From Euglena gracilis (Eukaryota > Euglenida > Euglenophyceae > Euglenales), in NCBI GenBank assembly GCA_039621445.1, contig CP154955.1, forward strand, positions 59,861,564 to 59,925,563: DNA of 64,000 bases, written 5' to 3'. The position numbers were made by a program, and so were the translations under genes. This document shows, one piece after another, positions 11,396 through 21,842 of the stretch; the stretch's first letter is position 1; each line of letters begins with the position of its first letter. The notes beneath the pieces were generated by a model. That model worked only from the letters and a program-made list of their open reading frames with translations. It was not told the origin of the DNA and did no database searches.

Positions 11396-11778
11396 GTCGA
11401 TAAAAGTCGATAAAACCAATATGATCATTTTGTGCCCCGATATCCTTATTTTTGTTATTTGGAGAATCCCAAAATCGTCCCAAAAACAACAAAAAAGTCG
11501 GTTACCCCCCCAATACAGCCGATATTTCAGATATTTTTTCGGGTAAATTCAAGATCGTCAATAAGGCCGATATGGACCGATATCCGATGTCCGTGCTTGG
11601 CGGGGGTCCGCCGCCGTTCTCCCTGCCGCTCAGGTGGACGGGCGGGGCCCGCCGGCCAAGCCCGGTGACCTGTCCCTGGCCCAGCGCCCAGGGCCGCCCG
11701 GGAAGCCTGGACACCGTACAGTGTGGTGGGGGGTCCGACCCCCCCCCATCATGACCTCCCCTCTAGCCCTGCCCGCAG
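11396..11778. other. Probable intron with GC-rich open block
   Basis: The part 11600-11712 is GC-rich between CTCAG and a good ACC/gtacag donor and is open in more than one frame (for example KPGDLSLAQRPGPPG). I cannot choose a frame that joins its neighbours, so no exon is called. Confidence 0.35.
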
Positions 11779-11838
11779 CGGGCGTACCTCCGGCACCTCT
11801 ACCAGCTGCCGGCAGCCGAGCGGCCTGATGTGAAGCGG
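11779..11838 (+). CDS. Predicted exon, 20 codons, unknown product
   Basis: Acceptor CTGCCCGCAG and donor CGG/gtgtgc. Only frame 0 is open, reading RAYLRHLYQLPAAERPDVKR, a basic amphipathic segment. Sixty bases, phase 0 in and out, so it can join the exon at 14149 without a frame change. Confidence 0.45.
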
Positions 11839-12903
11839 GTGTGCCGCCGCACTGCGTGGCCCACTGTATGTGCACGTTGCCTCCTATCCGTTTGCAGCCT
11901 CGCGTTTGCATCAGGTTCCACCATATTGTTGCGTGGGCGGGCCTTTTTGGGGGGCTCCGTTTTGTTGCTGAACAGCAACAGGGGGTGATGTTTTTTGGGG
12001 GTTCATTTTCAGCTACTTTCCAAAAAAGCCAGGCACGATCTGGGGACTTTGTCCGGTGGAGGACACCCCTTCCCAGGGAGCTCATCAGGGGGGGGAACGC
12101 AACCCACTTTTTTAATCTTTTTTTTGTGTTTTTCAATTGTGGCAAAATTGTGCTATTTTCTTTTTTTGCGTTTTTTTTTGTGTGTTTTTTTTCCAGTGAT
12201 TTTGGGATTTTTCCCGGAAAATTTTCTGATTATGAAAAATGCACATTTTTTGCCCCAAGATTTCCCCCCGAGACCAAACATTTTGTCAATTTTTGTCATT
12301 TTTGCATTTTGATCAACAAAATGGTATTTTATCCAAAATGATAAATTTTCTCTGGTGGAGCCAAAAAAATTTTTCAGTCCTCTCCAGTGGAAAAATGTGC
12401 ATCCCGTCGGAGCTCCTAAAGGATTTTATATGCAATTTACGTTTTTGTGTTTTTTTTTTGCGGGGTTTGCAGTTTTTTTTTGCGGTTTTTTTTTGCCTTT
12501 TTTGTGTCGTGTTTTTTGAGGGTCCGTGTTGCGTCCCCCCCCCCCTCGCCCTGCTCATTCAGTTAGCACCTTTTCCCACGCTGCAACGCCAGGTCTGCAG
12601 ACCTCCACACTCAAATTTCCCCTGACAAGTAATATTATTTTATATTATTGTAATTATATAAAAATATTTCCCCCGGCAATATTTTTTTCCTGACGTCTCT
12701 GAAGGGGTGGTATTTTTGGGGGGTATTGTTTGGGGAAATTTGTGAAGTCCAAAAAGAAGTCGAAGTGGGGAAAGGGCCTGAAAAAAGAATGACACACTGT
12801 CCTCCCTCACATATTTTTTCGACCCCATCCTGCCTCTCACAGTTGTTCTTGGTGGGGAGCAGAACAAGTATTAAAAAATCGACAACAAAAAACCGTGCAT
12901 TCA
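11839..12903. other. T-rich probable intron
   Basis: Long T runs with interruptions at 12100-12530 and an AT-rich patch near 12630-12665. No coding block or recognised repeat family is seen. Confidence 0.5.
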
Positions 12904-12921
12904 ATGCATGCATTCTCGTGT

Positions 12922-13573
12922 CGTTGTGTGTGTGTGTGTTGTGTGTGCGTGTTGTGTGTGTGTTAGTGTTGCATGTGTGTGTGTTGTGTGTGTGTGTGTG
13001 TGTTGTGTGCGTGTGTTGTGTGGTGTGTGTGGTGTGTGTGTTGTGTGTGTTGTGTGTGTGTGTGTGTGTGTGCATGTTGTGTTTGTGTGTGTGGTGCGTG
13101 TGTGTGGTGTGTGTGGTGTGTGTGTGTGTTGTGTGTGGTGTGTGTGTGTGTGGTGTGTGTGTGTGGTGTGTGGTGTGTGTGTGTGTGTGTGTGTGGTGTT
13201 TGTGGTGTGTGTGTGGTGTGTGTGTCTTGCGTGTGTTGTGTGTGTGTTGTGTGTGTGTGGTGTGTGGTGTGTGTGTGGTGCGTGTGTGTGGTGTGTATGT
13301 TGTGTCTGTGTGTGCATGTTGTGTGTGTGGGTGTTGTGTGTGCGGTGTGTGTGTGGTGTGTGTGCCTTGTGTGTGTTGTGTTGTGTGTTGTGTGTGTGTT
13401 GTGTGTGTGTGTGTTGTGTGTGGTGTGTGTGTGGTGCGTGTGTGTGGTGTGTGTGTGTGTTGTGTGTGGTGTGTCTGGTGTGTGGTGTGGTGTGTGTGTG
13501 TGTTGTGTTTGTGTGTGTGTTGTGTGTGCTGTGTGTGTGTGTGTGTGGTGTGTGTGTGTGTGTGTCTTGTGTG
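12922..13573 (+). repeat. (GT)n array, about 650 bp
   Basis: Almost pure GT with TGG and TTG interruptions on the plus strand. It creates very long cysteine/valine and histidine/threonine open frames on both strands, which are not genes. Confidence 0.97.
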
Positions 13574-13576
13574 TAT

Positions 13577-13817
13577 CAGGGCGGTCCTTAAGGAACAGGA
13601 AAGTTTTTTATTTCATTTCTTAAGGACCGCCCCCCCTTTCGGCCAGAGGGCCGACCAAGGGCCGGACTGGGACTTGAACGGGGTCCATAATTGTAAAGTC
13701 CAAAAAAACACATTTTTTGATGATTTGGGTGGATGGGCGATGGTCCAAGGATGCCAAGAATCAGTTTTTTTTTTCCTGATGTCGACCTGTTGTCGCCGAA
13801 AAATGCCAAAATTTTTT
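13577..13817 (+). repeat. hAT-like MITE family A copy, truncated right
   Basis: Begins with the family terminus CAGGGCGGTCCTTAAG and continues through AAGGGCCGGACTGGGA, GATGGGCGATGGTCCAAGG and GATGTCGACCTG. The right half is lost into poly-T and GT sequence. It is nearly identical to the copy at 14952. Confidence 0.8.
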
Positions 13818-14043
13818 TTTTATTTTTTTTTTTTTTTTTTTGTTTTTTTTTTTTTTTTTTTTGTTTTTTGTTTTTTTTTTTTTTGTGTGTCTTGTGTGTG
13901 TGTGTGTGTGTTGTGTGTGTGTTGTGTGTGTGTGTGTGTGTGGTGTGTGTGTGGTGTTGTGTGTGTTTGTTGTGTGTGTGTGTGTGTGTGCGTGTTGTGT
14001 GGTGTGGTGTGTGTGTGTGTGTGTGTGTGTGTGTTGTGTGTGT
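13818..14043 (+). repeat. Poly-T run followed by (GT)n
   Basis: Homopolymer T with G interruptions to about 13884, then GT dinucleotides to about 14043. Confidence 0.95.
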
Positions 14044-14148
14044 TGTAGCGATAAGTATTGTGCATGTTCACACTGTTTCTACTATGCCTGCTGTGTAGGT
14101 GGGTGAGTGCACGAATAGGGACTTCTTCCCCCGCCTTTTCCTCCCCAG

Positions 14149-14279
14149 GACACCCCGCCGCTGCGGCGCTTCGGGGCGTGGCTGCGGGACGGGCTGTTCG
14201 GCCGCAGCCACCCGGACGCCTCCGACGGCTTCCTGTTGGAAGACAGCGCCCAGGGCGGGCGGGGCCGGCACCCCCCGGG
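14149..14279 (+). CDS. Predicted exon, about 43 codons, unknown product
   Basis: Strong acceptor TTTTCCTCCCCAG. Frame 0 reads DTPPLRRFGAWLRDGLFGRS, then HPDASDGFLLEDSAQ. It can follow the exon at 11779 in phase. The natural donor is probably within CCGGG/gttt, but a MITE has inserted at that point (14283), so the exact end is obscured. The original junction probably read CCCCCCGGGGTTTCCAAG. Confidence 0.55.
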
Positions 14280-14282
14280 GTT

Positions 14283-14622
14283 CAGGCTACTCTTTTAGGG
14301 TCGGGAAAGTTTTTTTTTTCTTGAGGATCGATCGTCCCCCCACCCCCCCCGCCTGGGTCAAAGGTCTGAACAAGGGTTGGTCCGGGGCTTGAACGGGGTC
14401 GAAACCCAAAAAAGTTGAAAACGGCGTTTTTTGACGTTGTGGCTTGGTTGGCAAAGGTCTAAGGATGCCAGAAATCAATTCCCCCCCCTTCATGTCCATC
14501 TTTTTGGGCCGGAAAATGTCGAATTGTCCAATTTTTTCCTGTGGATTTTTAGTTGAATGCGTTGGGACAGCAGATTATTTATTATTTATTTTTATTATTT
14601 TATTTTCTCAAGGATCGCCCTT
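14283..14622 (+). mobile_element. hAT-like MITE family A at an exon edge
   Basis: Starts CAGGCTACTCTTTTAGGG, a variant of the family terminus, and ends GGATCGCCCTT. Flanks CCGGGGTT (14275-14282) and CCGAGGTT (14623-14630) match at 7 of 8. The interior has AAGGTCTAAGGATGCCAG and a T/A-rich tail. It lies at the end of the GC-rich coding block starting at 14149. Confidence 0.8.
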
Positions 14623-14951
14623 CCGAGGTTTCCAAGAAGAGGTTTCTTTCCCTAGCCCTTTGCACAGAAATAGGTATGCTTTTTTATTGAGTATTAGCTG
14701 CTGATTTTCCCAGATGCATCTGCAAAAAAGATTCTGGGGTATTGTTTTAGCCCGAAAAATTTTTTGCTCTTTTCCGCACAGCATTCTTCTGTGTTGAGGA
14801 AAGGATGTCCTCAAAGAACCTCCGATGATGCTGGGTGATGCTGGGTTTTTGGAGACCAGAGGGGGGTGCAGGCACTGTAATGGATGCACAGAGAGGATGC
14901 AGCTTTTAGAGTGGATGCAGCCACCGAATGCAAGTGCCGGAGAGGATACAC

Positions 14952-15266
14952 CAGGGCGGTCTTTAAGGGACAGGAAAGTTTTTATTTTTATTTTCTTAAG
15001 GACCACCCCCCTTTTGGCCAAAGGGCCGACCAAGGGCCGGACTGGGACTTGAACGGGGTCCAAAATTAAAAAGTCCAAAAAACACATTTTTTGATAATTT
15101 GGGTGGATGGGCGATGGTCCAAGGATGCCAAGAATCAGTTTTTTTTTTCCTGATGTCGACCCGTTCTCGCTGAAGATGCCAACTTTCTTTGCCCGCTTTC
15201 CTGTGTATTTTCATTGAGTGTGCTGGGGCAGCGGAATTTTTTTTTATTTCCTTAAGGACCACCCTG
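14952..15266 (+). mobile_element. hAT-like MITE family A, full copy
   Basis: Termini CAGGGCGGTCTTTAAGG and, inverted, CAGGGTGGTCCTTAAGG. Flanks GGATACAC (14944-14951) and GGATACAG (15267-15274) match at 7 of 8. Length is 315 bp with no coding region. The internal blocks are in the family order. Confidence 0.88.
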
Positions 15267-15354
15267 GGATACAGACACTGAAATGCCAAATGCCAACAAT
15301 CGCCGCATCCACTCCACACCATCCTTAGTCACTGGCCGCCCTACCTCCCCACCC

Positions 15355-15625
15355 ATGGGCAGGTGGGTGACCGGTTTTTTCAGAGTGACTGACTGGTTTT
15401 TGGCCCGGGCCCCCTCCCCTCCTGGGGGGGGGTTGGCAAAAACCACTAAAGTGGCCCCTGTTTAACGTTTGTGTCAATTTTTGGGGGTTCACTGGGTGTC
15501 TTGGGTAGTGGTCATTGGATTCCAGAGTGGGGGAGGTGGTAACTGACTGGTTTTCCAAAATAAAAAAGAAGTGACTGACCGGCTTTTGGAAGACTGGAAG
15601 TGACCCCTCGGGTCGGCAAACAATT
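15355..15625. repeat. Dispersed repeat family B copy
   Basis: GAGTGACTGACTGGTTTT, GTGACTGACCGGCTTT and a right end GGTCGGCAAACAATTATA match the family. The left end is unclear. Confidence 0.6.
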
Positions 15626-15639
15626 ATACGCTCTGCGCC

Positions 15640-15850
15640 CCCCCAAATAGACCTGCACAAAAATGGGACCCCGCCCCATAAGTACCTGCTGTCAATTTTC
15701 AGCAAAACCACCCCAACCCCCCCAAATTAAGACCCCCACGATTTTTTGAAAAAAGCACAAGAAATAGACGCCCAAGAGTAAGACCCCCCCCACGGGATTT
15801 CAGCAGCATACCCAAAGAGAGACCCGGGGTCTTATTTGGGGCTGTAAGTC
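15640..15850. repeat. Poly-C/AAATAGA repeat, family I-like
   Basis: CCCCCCCAAATAGACC near the left and GGTCTTATTTGGGG near the right are inverted. AAATTAAGACCCCC and AGTAAGACCCCC recur between them. Architecture resembles the poly-C elements at 56105 and 57622. Confidence 0.45.
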
Positions 15851-16142
15851 CAGTGTGGGCGCCGCCAAGGCAATGGACCCAAGGGCATAAGGGCATGGTT
15901 GACCAGTGCTTGCCCTCCTCCTCCCCCTTCATATTTCTCCCTGGGGCTGGGCGGGCAAGTGGGGGCTTTTCTTTGAGCGGGCAAAAATGACGTCACAAAA
16001 TCTCGGCAAAAACAAGCTATCTCTAGGAAGAAAAATTGATGGCATCCTTGGGCATTGGTGCCCCCCCAAACTCCGAAAATGAGCGTTTAGACATTCCCCC
16101 CCCCTTTTTTTTGACCCTGTTTGATGCCCGGACCGCTTGGAC

Positions 16143-16453
16143 CAGGGGTTTTCTTAAGGACCCCGGGGGGGGGGGGTCCAGCCTCCGGCTGGCAAAAAGG
16201 CTGCTGGCTGGAAACGAGCTGCTGGCTGGCCCCCCCCCCCCAGGGGGGGGGGCTGGCCAGCCTGTGGCCGGCTGGCCTGGCCTTCGGCCGGCTGGCCCGG
16301 CCTCCAGCCGGGCTGGACCCAACTTTATTTCACTCGACCACCTGGAGGGGGGGCTCCCTGCCCGAATTTGGGCTGCTGGCTGGATTTGAGCTGCTGGCTG
16401 GCTGGACCCCCCCCCCTGGGGATGGGGTCCCCTCCAGCTTAAGAAAGCCCCTG
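16143..16453. mobile_element. hAT-like element, family E, intact copy
   Basis: Left end CAGGGGTTTTCTTAAG and inverted right end CAGGGGCTTTCTTAAG differ at one base. GCTTGGAC flanks both sides (16135-16142 and 16454-16461), a perfect 8-bp target duplication. The interior is repeated CTGCTGGCTGG, CCAGCCTCCGGCTGG and C/G runs. It gives the uninterrupted form of the copy split by the 6.5-kb insertion at 21809. Confidence 0.9.
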
Positions 16454-16479
16454 GCTTGGACAGCCCTTGGAACATGGAA

Positions 16480-16540
16480 TTATATATATATATATATACA
16501 TATATACATATATATATATTTATTTTATATATATATTTAA
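16480..16540. repeat. (AT)n / ATAC microsatellite
   Basis: TATATA and TACATA repeats followed by an AT-rich tail to about 16575. Confidence 0.9.
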
Positions 16541-16749
16541 TTTTTGTTTTATTTATTATTTAATTTGAATTTTTTTTTTCAGAACACCCGTCAAACGTTT
16601 TAATGTTCGGGGAAAAAAGCTTTTGCTCAAAAGTTCTGCCAGAATAATTTTTTATGGTGTTTCTCAAACGCATTTGCAGGCGTTTTAGCCGAGCATTTTT
16701 TTACCGTGTTTTTGCTCCTTGGAGTTCGCTGGACCCGGGGGCTGAGCAG

Positions 16750-16868
16750 CGGAGGGGACCACCGGCCCTGCGGGCGAGTCGCTGCGCCGGGCCAAGCGGG
16801 CGCTGCAGCGGGCGTACCGGCTCCCGACCCCCCCGGAGGTCCGTGCCGAGGAGTGGCTGCGGCCGGAG
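16750..16868 (+). CDS. Predicted exon, 39 codons, basic helical segment
   Basis: Follows GGGGGCTGAGCAG and ends CCGGAG/gtgtgc. The open frame uses two leading bases and reads EGTTGPAGESLRRAKRALQR, AYRLPTPPEVRAEEWLRPE, an arginine-rich helix then an acidic tail. Incoming phase 1 matches the outgoing phase of the exon at 7254; outgoing phase 0 matches the exon at 17887. The function is unknown. Confidence 0.55.
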
Positions 16869-16999
16869 GTGTGCGCTGGGCCGTATCGCATCAGTGTGCA
16901 CGGGGTTGGTCTGTCCCGCGACTGGTTATGGGACATAGTTGGTGGACCCTCACATGGGTGTCTGTATGATGATGCCAAATATCGCGGTGAGCAGGGCGT

Positions 17000-17400
17000 A
17001 GCTTAAGAGAATTTTACCCCACCCCGGTGTCCAGCCAGCCAGCAGCCTTTTTTTCCAGCCCTGCCCCCCTCAACGAGTTTTATTTATTTCCAGCCGCCCG
17101 AAGGCTGCTGGATGGTAACGGATATTTGGCTTTTGGGAGTAAAAAATGGGCTGAAAATGGGTCAAAATGGGCAAAAATGGGTTGAAAAGGGGCTGGCCAG
17201 TGCAAAATTGGGGCCAAAAATTGCTTTTTTGCATAATTGGCTGTTTCTTGGACATTTTGCAGTTTCGATTTTTTTGTACCCGGTTAGACCCCAGGTTGGG
17301 ACCAGTTCCAGCCCGCGGGACGCTGGGGGGATTAGCCTGTCCAAATTTTCCAGCCTCTGAACTGGACCCTCCGGGGATCGTTGAAAAATGCCCTGGTGTT
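17000..17400 (+). repeat. Dispersed repeat family F, diverged copy
   Basis: CCAGCAGCCTTTTTTTCCAG, then GGGCTGAAAATGGGTC, GGCTGGCCAGTGC, a T-run, and GGGACCAGTTCCAGCC. Same order as the better preserved copies at 41757 and 45811; an inverted diverged copy lies near 31520-31890. Confidence 0.55.
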
Positions 17401-17627
17401 CTGCTCTGGATGTCCCAAACAAACATTTGAATGGCCAACAAACGTAGGACAAATGTATGTGTTTGTTTTATGTTGCATGCCCCTGTGTGCAAACGCTGTC
17501 AAGATCCTCAATAATGGCCTGACTTCATTTTCCCTAAATTGCCACAAAACGTATCCTCTTTGATCTTGCAATCCTCTGTGGAGTTTGGGGCACCGCCTTT
17601 CTCCCACGCCACGTGTGATTAAATTTG

Positions 17628-17740
17628 TGTATGTGTGTATGTGTATGTGTGCGTATGTGTGTATGTGTGCGTGTATGTGTGTGTGTTTGTGTGTGTGTGT
17701 GTACGTGTGTGAGTGCGTGCGTTTGTGTGTGTGTGTGTGT
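17628..17740 (+). repeat. (GT)n / GTAT microsatellite
   Basis: GT array with GTAT and GTGC interruptions. Confidence 0.95.
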
Positions 17741-17886
17741 GGTGGGTTGGCCTCTCACAGCATGCACCAACCCGAAAGGTGCACTTGCAGCGCGTGGCAC
17801 AACCCTGGCCTGTGAGGCCCCGCCACGTTCACGTCTCTGCGCCGGAGCGGGCAGCGTGCTCCAGTGCCGCGCCGTGCCCCGCGCAG

Positions 17887-17994
17887 GAGGCGGGCCTGCT
17901 GCAGTGGCCGCACCGCCAGCCGGGGCAGGAACGCGAGTGGCTCCACGCGGAGGCCGCCCGCGCCATGCTGCAGCACCTGTACGACTCGTCGTGA
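17887..17994 (+). CDS. Predicted terminal exon with stop
   Basis: Acceptor CCCGCGCAG, phase 0, ending in TGA at 17992-17994. It reads EAGLLQWPHRQPGQEREWLH then AEAARAMLQHLYDSS, an amphipathic helical C terminus. It joins the exon at 16750 in phase. Of the exons in this gene it is the most convincing, because composition, acceptor and an in-frame stop agree. No family is recognised. Confidence 0.6.
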   Translation, partial: EAGLLQWPHRQPGQEREWLHAEAARAMLQHLYDSS

Positions 17995-18420
17995 GGCATG
18001 AGCGGCGGCGGGGGGCGGCTCTGGCGGGCCGTCAAAGCCCACAAGCACAGTGGTACACCGAACGCCCCCCCTCCCAAACAGTGGGGGGCTCCGTCGGGCT
18101 AATAGTGCCAACCTCTCCAAAATGCGGGGCCCCCTCCAAAATGCAAAGCTTGAAGCTTCGTCTTTGGTCCAAAACGGTGTCGAAACGGTTCACCTTCCTC
18201 CCTCTGATGCTCCTTTTTTTTATATGAATGTTTCGCTCCATTTAAGACGCGATCTTGTCTTCGAACGCATTTGTATCAAATTAGAGGAGGGGGTTTTGTG
18301 CAGTGTCGTGCAAACTTACTTCCTCAAGGGGTTTTGCGTTCTCACGGTGGGGGTTTTTTATTTATTGAAATAAAAAAACACCCTCAAAGCCATTGTGCAC
18401 AAGCGTGACCATATGCACTC
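17995..18420. other. Downstream stretch without a recognised gene
   Basis: GC-rich for about 60 bases, then mixed sequence. No clear polyadenylation signal next to the stop. I see nothing else functional. Confidence 0.4.
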
Positions 18421-18997
18421 AGGCACGCGCACACGCGCGCACACAACACACACACATGCACGTGGGCGTGCAAACACATCCATACACACACCACACAACA
18501 CACAAACACACAAACACACCTCCTACCTACCTACCTGCCTACCTACCTACCTACCTAACTACCGACCTGCCTACCTATCTACCTACCCACCTACCTACCA
18601 ACCTATCTACTACCAACCTACCTACCTACCAACCCACCCACCCACCTACCTACCTGCCTGCCTGCCTGCCTGCCTGCCCATACCTGCCTACCTACCTACC
18701 TGCCTGCCTGCCTGCCTGCCTGCCTGCCCCTACCCACCTACCTACCTACCTGCCTGCCTGCCTACCTACCTACCTACCTACTACCCACCTACCTGCCTAC
18801 CGACCGACCAACCGACCTACCCCCTCCTACACACACAACACACACATACACACACACACCCACACACACATACACACACATGCACACACACACACACAAC
18901 ACACACACACACATGTGCACACACATACACACATACACACACGCACACCACACCACACACACACACACACACCTGCCTGCCTACCTACCTACCCACC

Positions 18998-19039
<42 letters not shown>
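18421..19039 (+). repeat. AC, CCTA/CCTG and AC microsatellite complex
   Basis: AC-rich to 18520, then tetranucleotides CCTA, CCTG and CCCA to about 18830, then AC arrays interrupted by a second CCTA/CCCA patch at 18973-19004. Long threonine/histidine/proline open frames here are artefacts of the repeats. Confidence 0.95.
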
Positions 19040-19204
19040 ACACCAATAAACGATGCAGCGGGCTCTGCCATCTTCCCCAGGGCCGTCCCCCAGCCCATTC
19101 CTTCCAGCACCACACACGCCTGATGGGTCGCCGACAACCCAGACGCCCATCTGTACAGTATGGCTCCCGACGCTGAACCTTTTTTTGGCCCTTTCCTTTC
19201 CCAG

Positions 19205-19293
19205 CCTTGTCGCTGACGAGGCTTTACCTCTGGCTGGCAAGCGGGGTTGCTTTCTCCTTCCTGGCTCTGGCTGGGATCAAGGACGTTACCGAG
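19205..19293 (+). CDS. Predicted exon, membrane helix
   Basis: Follows a pyrimidine tract ending CCCAG and ends GAG/gtttct. The open frame reads LSLTRLYLWLASGVAFSFLA then LAGIKDVTE, a convincing membrane helix flanked by charged residues. Phase 1 in and phase 0 out, compatible with the block at 20027. The donor is weak, and the relation to the gene ending at 17994 is unknown. Confidence 0.45.
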
Positions 19294-20026
19294 GTTTCTT
19301 TGGCCATACATACAATACGACAATTCATAATATCAAATATAAATTGTAACTGGAATGTCAATATATATTCAGTAACGCGTTGGAGTTAAAGAGGCACCCA
19401 TTCCTAAACTGAAGCGTTTCTCAATTTTCCATTAATCACATAATCCCCCCCCCAAAAATCATGGGTGCCATTTTTCTTCTCCTGGGTTTCACTGACTAAA
19501 AATACTTTTCTGGGAATTCGTCCTGGGCCAAATTTACAGGATTACCCCTCTTCAAGATGCACCCATCCAGTGTCCACACCCTGTGGTGATTCTATTGGCA
19601 ATTCTCAGTTGGGTGGCTTGGGATTTTTTTGGTGACCAAAAACATTTGCAGGCGGATGAACGAGATGTACCCATTTCATTCCTAAACCGAATTTTTCCTC
19701 TGTTTTTCTATTTCCACAAGCATGATCCCCCTGAAAATCCTAGTGCATACCTCCAGGATGTTACAGAAATGCAACCTACGGGAATATGTTTAATGCAAAT
19801 AATTGCTTGAAAGGTTCCATATTGAAAACCTGTGTGCGTACCAAGTACAAAAGCACACAGATAGGTCCACGCAGAAACGACCCCCATACCCGGTGGTCCC
19901 TGTGCTCACTCTCATTGCCGGGAGTGTGTGGGCCTGGGTTCTGCTGTCCACGCCACACCGCCGCCATGTGTACTGCCCCCACCCGCTGCCTTTCCGTCCG
20001 CACCGCCCTATACCCGTATACCACAG

Positions 20027-20104
20027 GTACCCCGCGCAGAGCGTCGTCGCCAACACCAGAGTTGCTGCATCCCTGGACTGCTGGAGCGGGGCTTCCAGCA
20101 AGGG
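20027..20104 (+). CDS. Predicted exon, 26 codons, low confidence
   Basis: Acceptor TATACCACAG and donor GGG/gtattg. Frame 0 reads VPRAERRRQHQSCCIPGLLE then RGFQQG. A second frame is open and extends upstream to 19803 with a hydrophobic stretch (TLIAGSVWAWVLLSTP), so the true reading frame is uncertain. Confidence 0.3.
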
Positions 20105-20179
20105 GTATTGTTTTTTTTTGAAATTTTTTTCAAGGCTTTTTTGGTTTTTCAAGTTTTTAACGCGTTTCGAAAATTATGG

Positions 20180-20324
20180 CATCTATTTTTAAAGGGCCAT
20201 CCCGGTACGGAATGGGTCCAAAAAAAAGTCGAAAAACACATTTTTTTGGATGGACAATGCTCCAGTGATGACAGATGAATTTTTTCCCCCCCGACCTTGG
20301 CTTGTTTTTTCCGGCGCAATAACG
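20180..20324 (+). repeat. hAT-like MITE family A, decayed copy
   Basis: GGAATGGGTCCAAAAAAAAG, TCGAAAAACACATTTTTTTG and a CGACCTTGGCTTGTTTTTTC block follow the family order with deletions. Confidence 0.5.
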
Positions 20325-21272
20325 CAGAATGGGGGGGGGGGTAGTGAGTAGTTGGCCGACTACCCAATTGGTCAGCCGACAAGCCCTAGTTGGTAGCTAG
20401 TCGGCGAGACAGGTTTGGGGAAGGTGGTATGGGTAGTCGGCTGGCTAGTTGGCGATTTATCCACTCTAATGTACTAATGGGTCAGGTTCACCGACTTTAA
20501 GCCCCCCCCCAATGACAAAATCCTTAGCAGACTAATCGGTCAGCAGTCATAAAATGGTCTCTGGCTGGCTCAAATCACCCAGAAACGGTCCGGATGGGGC
20601 CGAATGAGTACCCTGCACCCATGAACACCCACATATGAAAATGCAGGGTCAGTGGGGGTCAGTGGTCCCCTCAAAAGTTTTTGCCAATCACCCCAAAACC
20701 GCCCGAAACGCACCCAAATGGCCTCAGAACCCCCCAGTCGGGGGGTGAACATGAAAAATATGCAAAACTTCTGAGAAAAATATCCATTTTGAACCACTTT
20801 TAGCAAAATTTGGATTTTGCCTCCCCCCCCCCCCCGAGTGTGTTGCCAACACAAAGTAATTTTGTCATTTGAGGGGGGGTGCGGGGGGAGGGCAGCCCCC
20901 CTGCGAGGAGGCTGTCGGCCCACTAAGTTCGCAATCAACTACTTTACCAGCTGAAAAACGTTATTTGCACAGAAAAATAGCCCAAATTCACACCTGGGCG
21001 GGGGTGGAGGGGGGAGTTTTTCTACCTCTCGAAATGCAAACTGCTTGCGTTTGAAAAGGATTTTCATGCATTCCTTGTCTATCAGTGATACTTTACCCCT
21101 CCGGCCACCGAACTGGCAAACTTGGCACGTTAGTACATTAGAGTGCGTAGTCAGCTGACCTACTGACTAGTCGTCCGTAGCTGGCCGTCTCGCCGGCTAG
21201 CTACGGACTAGGGCTAGTCGGCCCACCAATCAGGTGGTGGGCCGACTGTCCACTACCCCCCCCCCCCCAGTG
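20325..21272. mobile_element. Inverted-repeat element, ~160-bp arms
   Basis: Left arm 20325-20490 and right arm 21110-21272 are diverged inverted copies. Each has a G/C run, then GTAGTG, GGCCGACTA, GGCGAGAC, and CACTCTAATGTACTAA at the inner end. Termini are CAGAATGGGG and, inverted, CACTGGGG. No target duplication is evident. The interior lacks a recognisable gene. Confidence 0.6.
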
Positions 21273-21656
21273 TACTGCCTGGGGCCGTTTTTGCCGAGAT
21301 TTTGTGACTTCATTTTTGGCTCGAATTTCAAAATGATCGTATTTGAAGGTTTTTTTTCAGGCATTTTGGCCAAATCTTTTAAGGCATTTTTTTAAGTTTT
21401 TAAGGTTTTTTTTTCAAGGTGCCTGAAAAATGTCCCCTGGTTTCCAGCTGGCGGCTTTTTTTGTTACAGGAGGGGGCGCAAACAGACAATGCATTTTCAC
21501 ATTTTTTTTCCCTCGTTTTAGGGCACCCAAACAGACATTTGTGCACGTCATTTTTGCTTGTTTTGAGGGGGGCCCCTCTGGTAAGTTTTCTGACGGGCTT
21601 TTTGCTATTTTATGTTTTTTGTTTATTCTTGGCAGTTTGTTCTCATTTATTATAAT
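21273..21656. other. T-rich stretch without a gene
   Basis: Mixed T-rich sequence. Open frames are short and not splice bounded. Confidence 0.5.
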
Positions 21657-21727
21657 CAGGGGTTTTCTTAAGGACCCCCGGGGGGGTCCAGCCTCCAGCT
21701 GGCAAAAAGGCTGCTGGCTGGAAATGA

Positions 21728-21840
21728 GAGGTATTGCAAAAACTGGCCCCTACACCCCCGGGGGGGTCCAGCCTCCAGCTGGCAAAAAGGCTGCTGGCTG
21801 GAAATGAGAGGTATTGCAAAAACTGGCCCCTACACTAGAC
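21728..21840. repeat. 82-bp tandem duplication over the insertion junction
   Basis: The block ending CCCCTACAC and containing the host sequence CTGGCTGGAAATGAG plus the first bases of the inserted element occurs twice in a row (about 21675-21756 and 21757-21838). The duplication must postdate the insertion. Confidence 0.85.
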
Positions 21841-21842
21841 AT

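Noticed and set aside
12726-14048. 440-residue plus-strand open frame rich in Cys and Val
   Set aside because: Produced by the GT array; open in several frames on both strands and has no non-repeat coding signature.
18393-19123. Long Thr/His/Pro/Tyr open frames of over 200 residues
   Set aside because: Translation of AC and CCTA/CCTG microsatellites.
19583-19810. 75-residue frame beginning MVILLAILSWVAWDFFG as an exon
   Set aside because: Hydrophobic start is attractive, but there is no acceptor, no convincing donor, and base composition is unlike the GC-rich exons.
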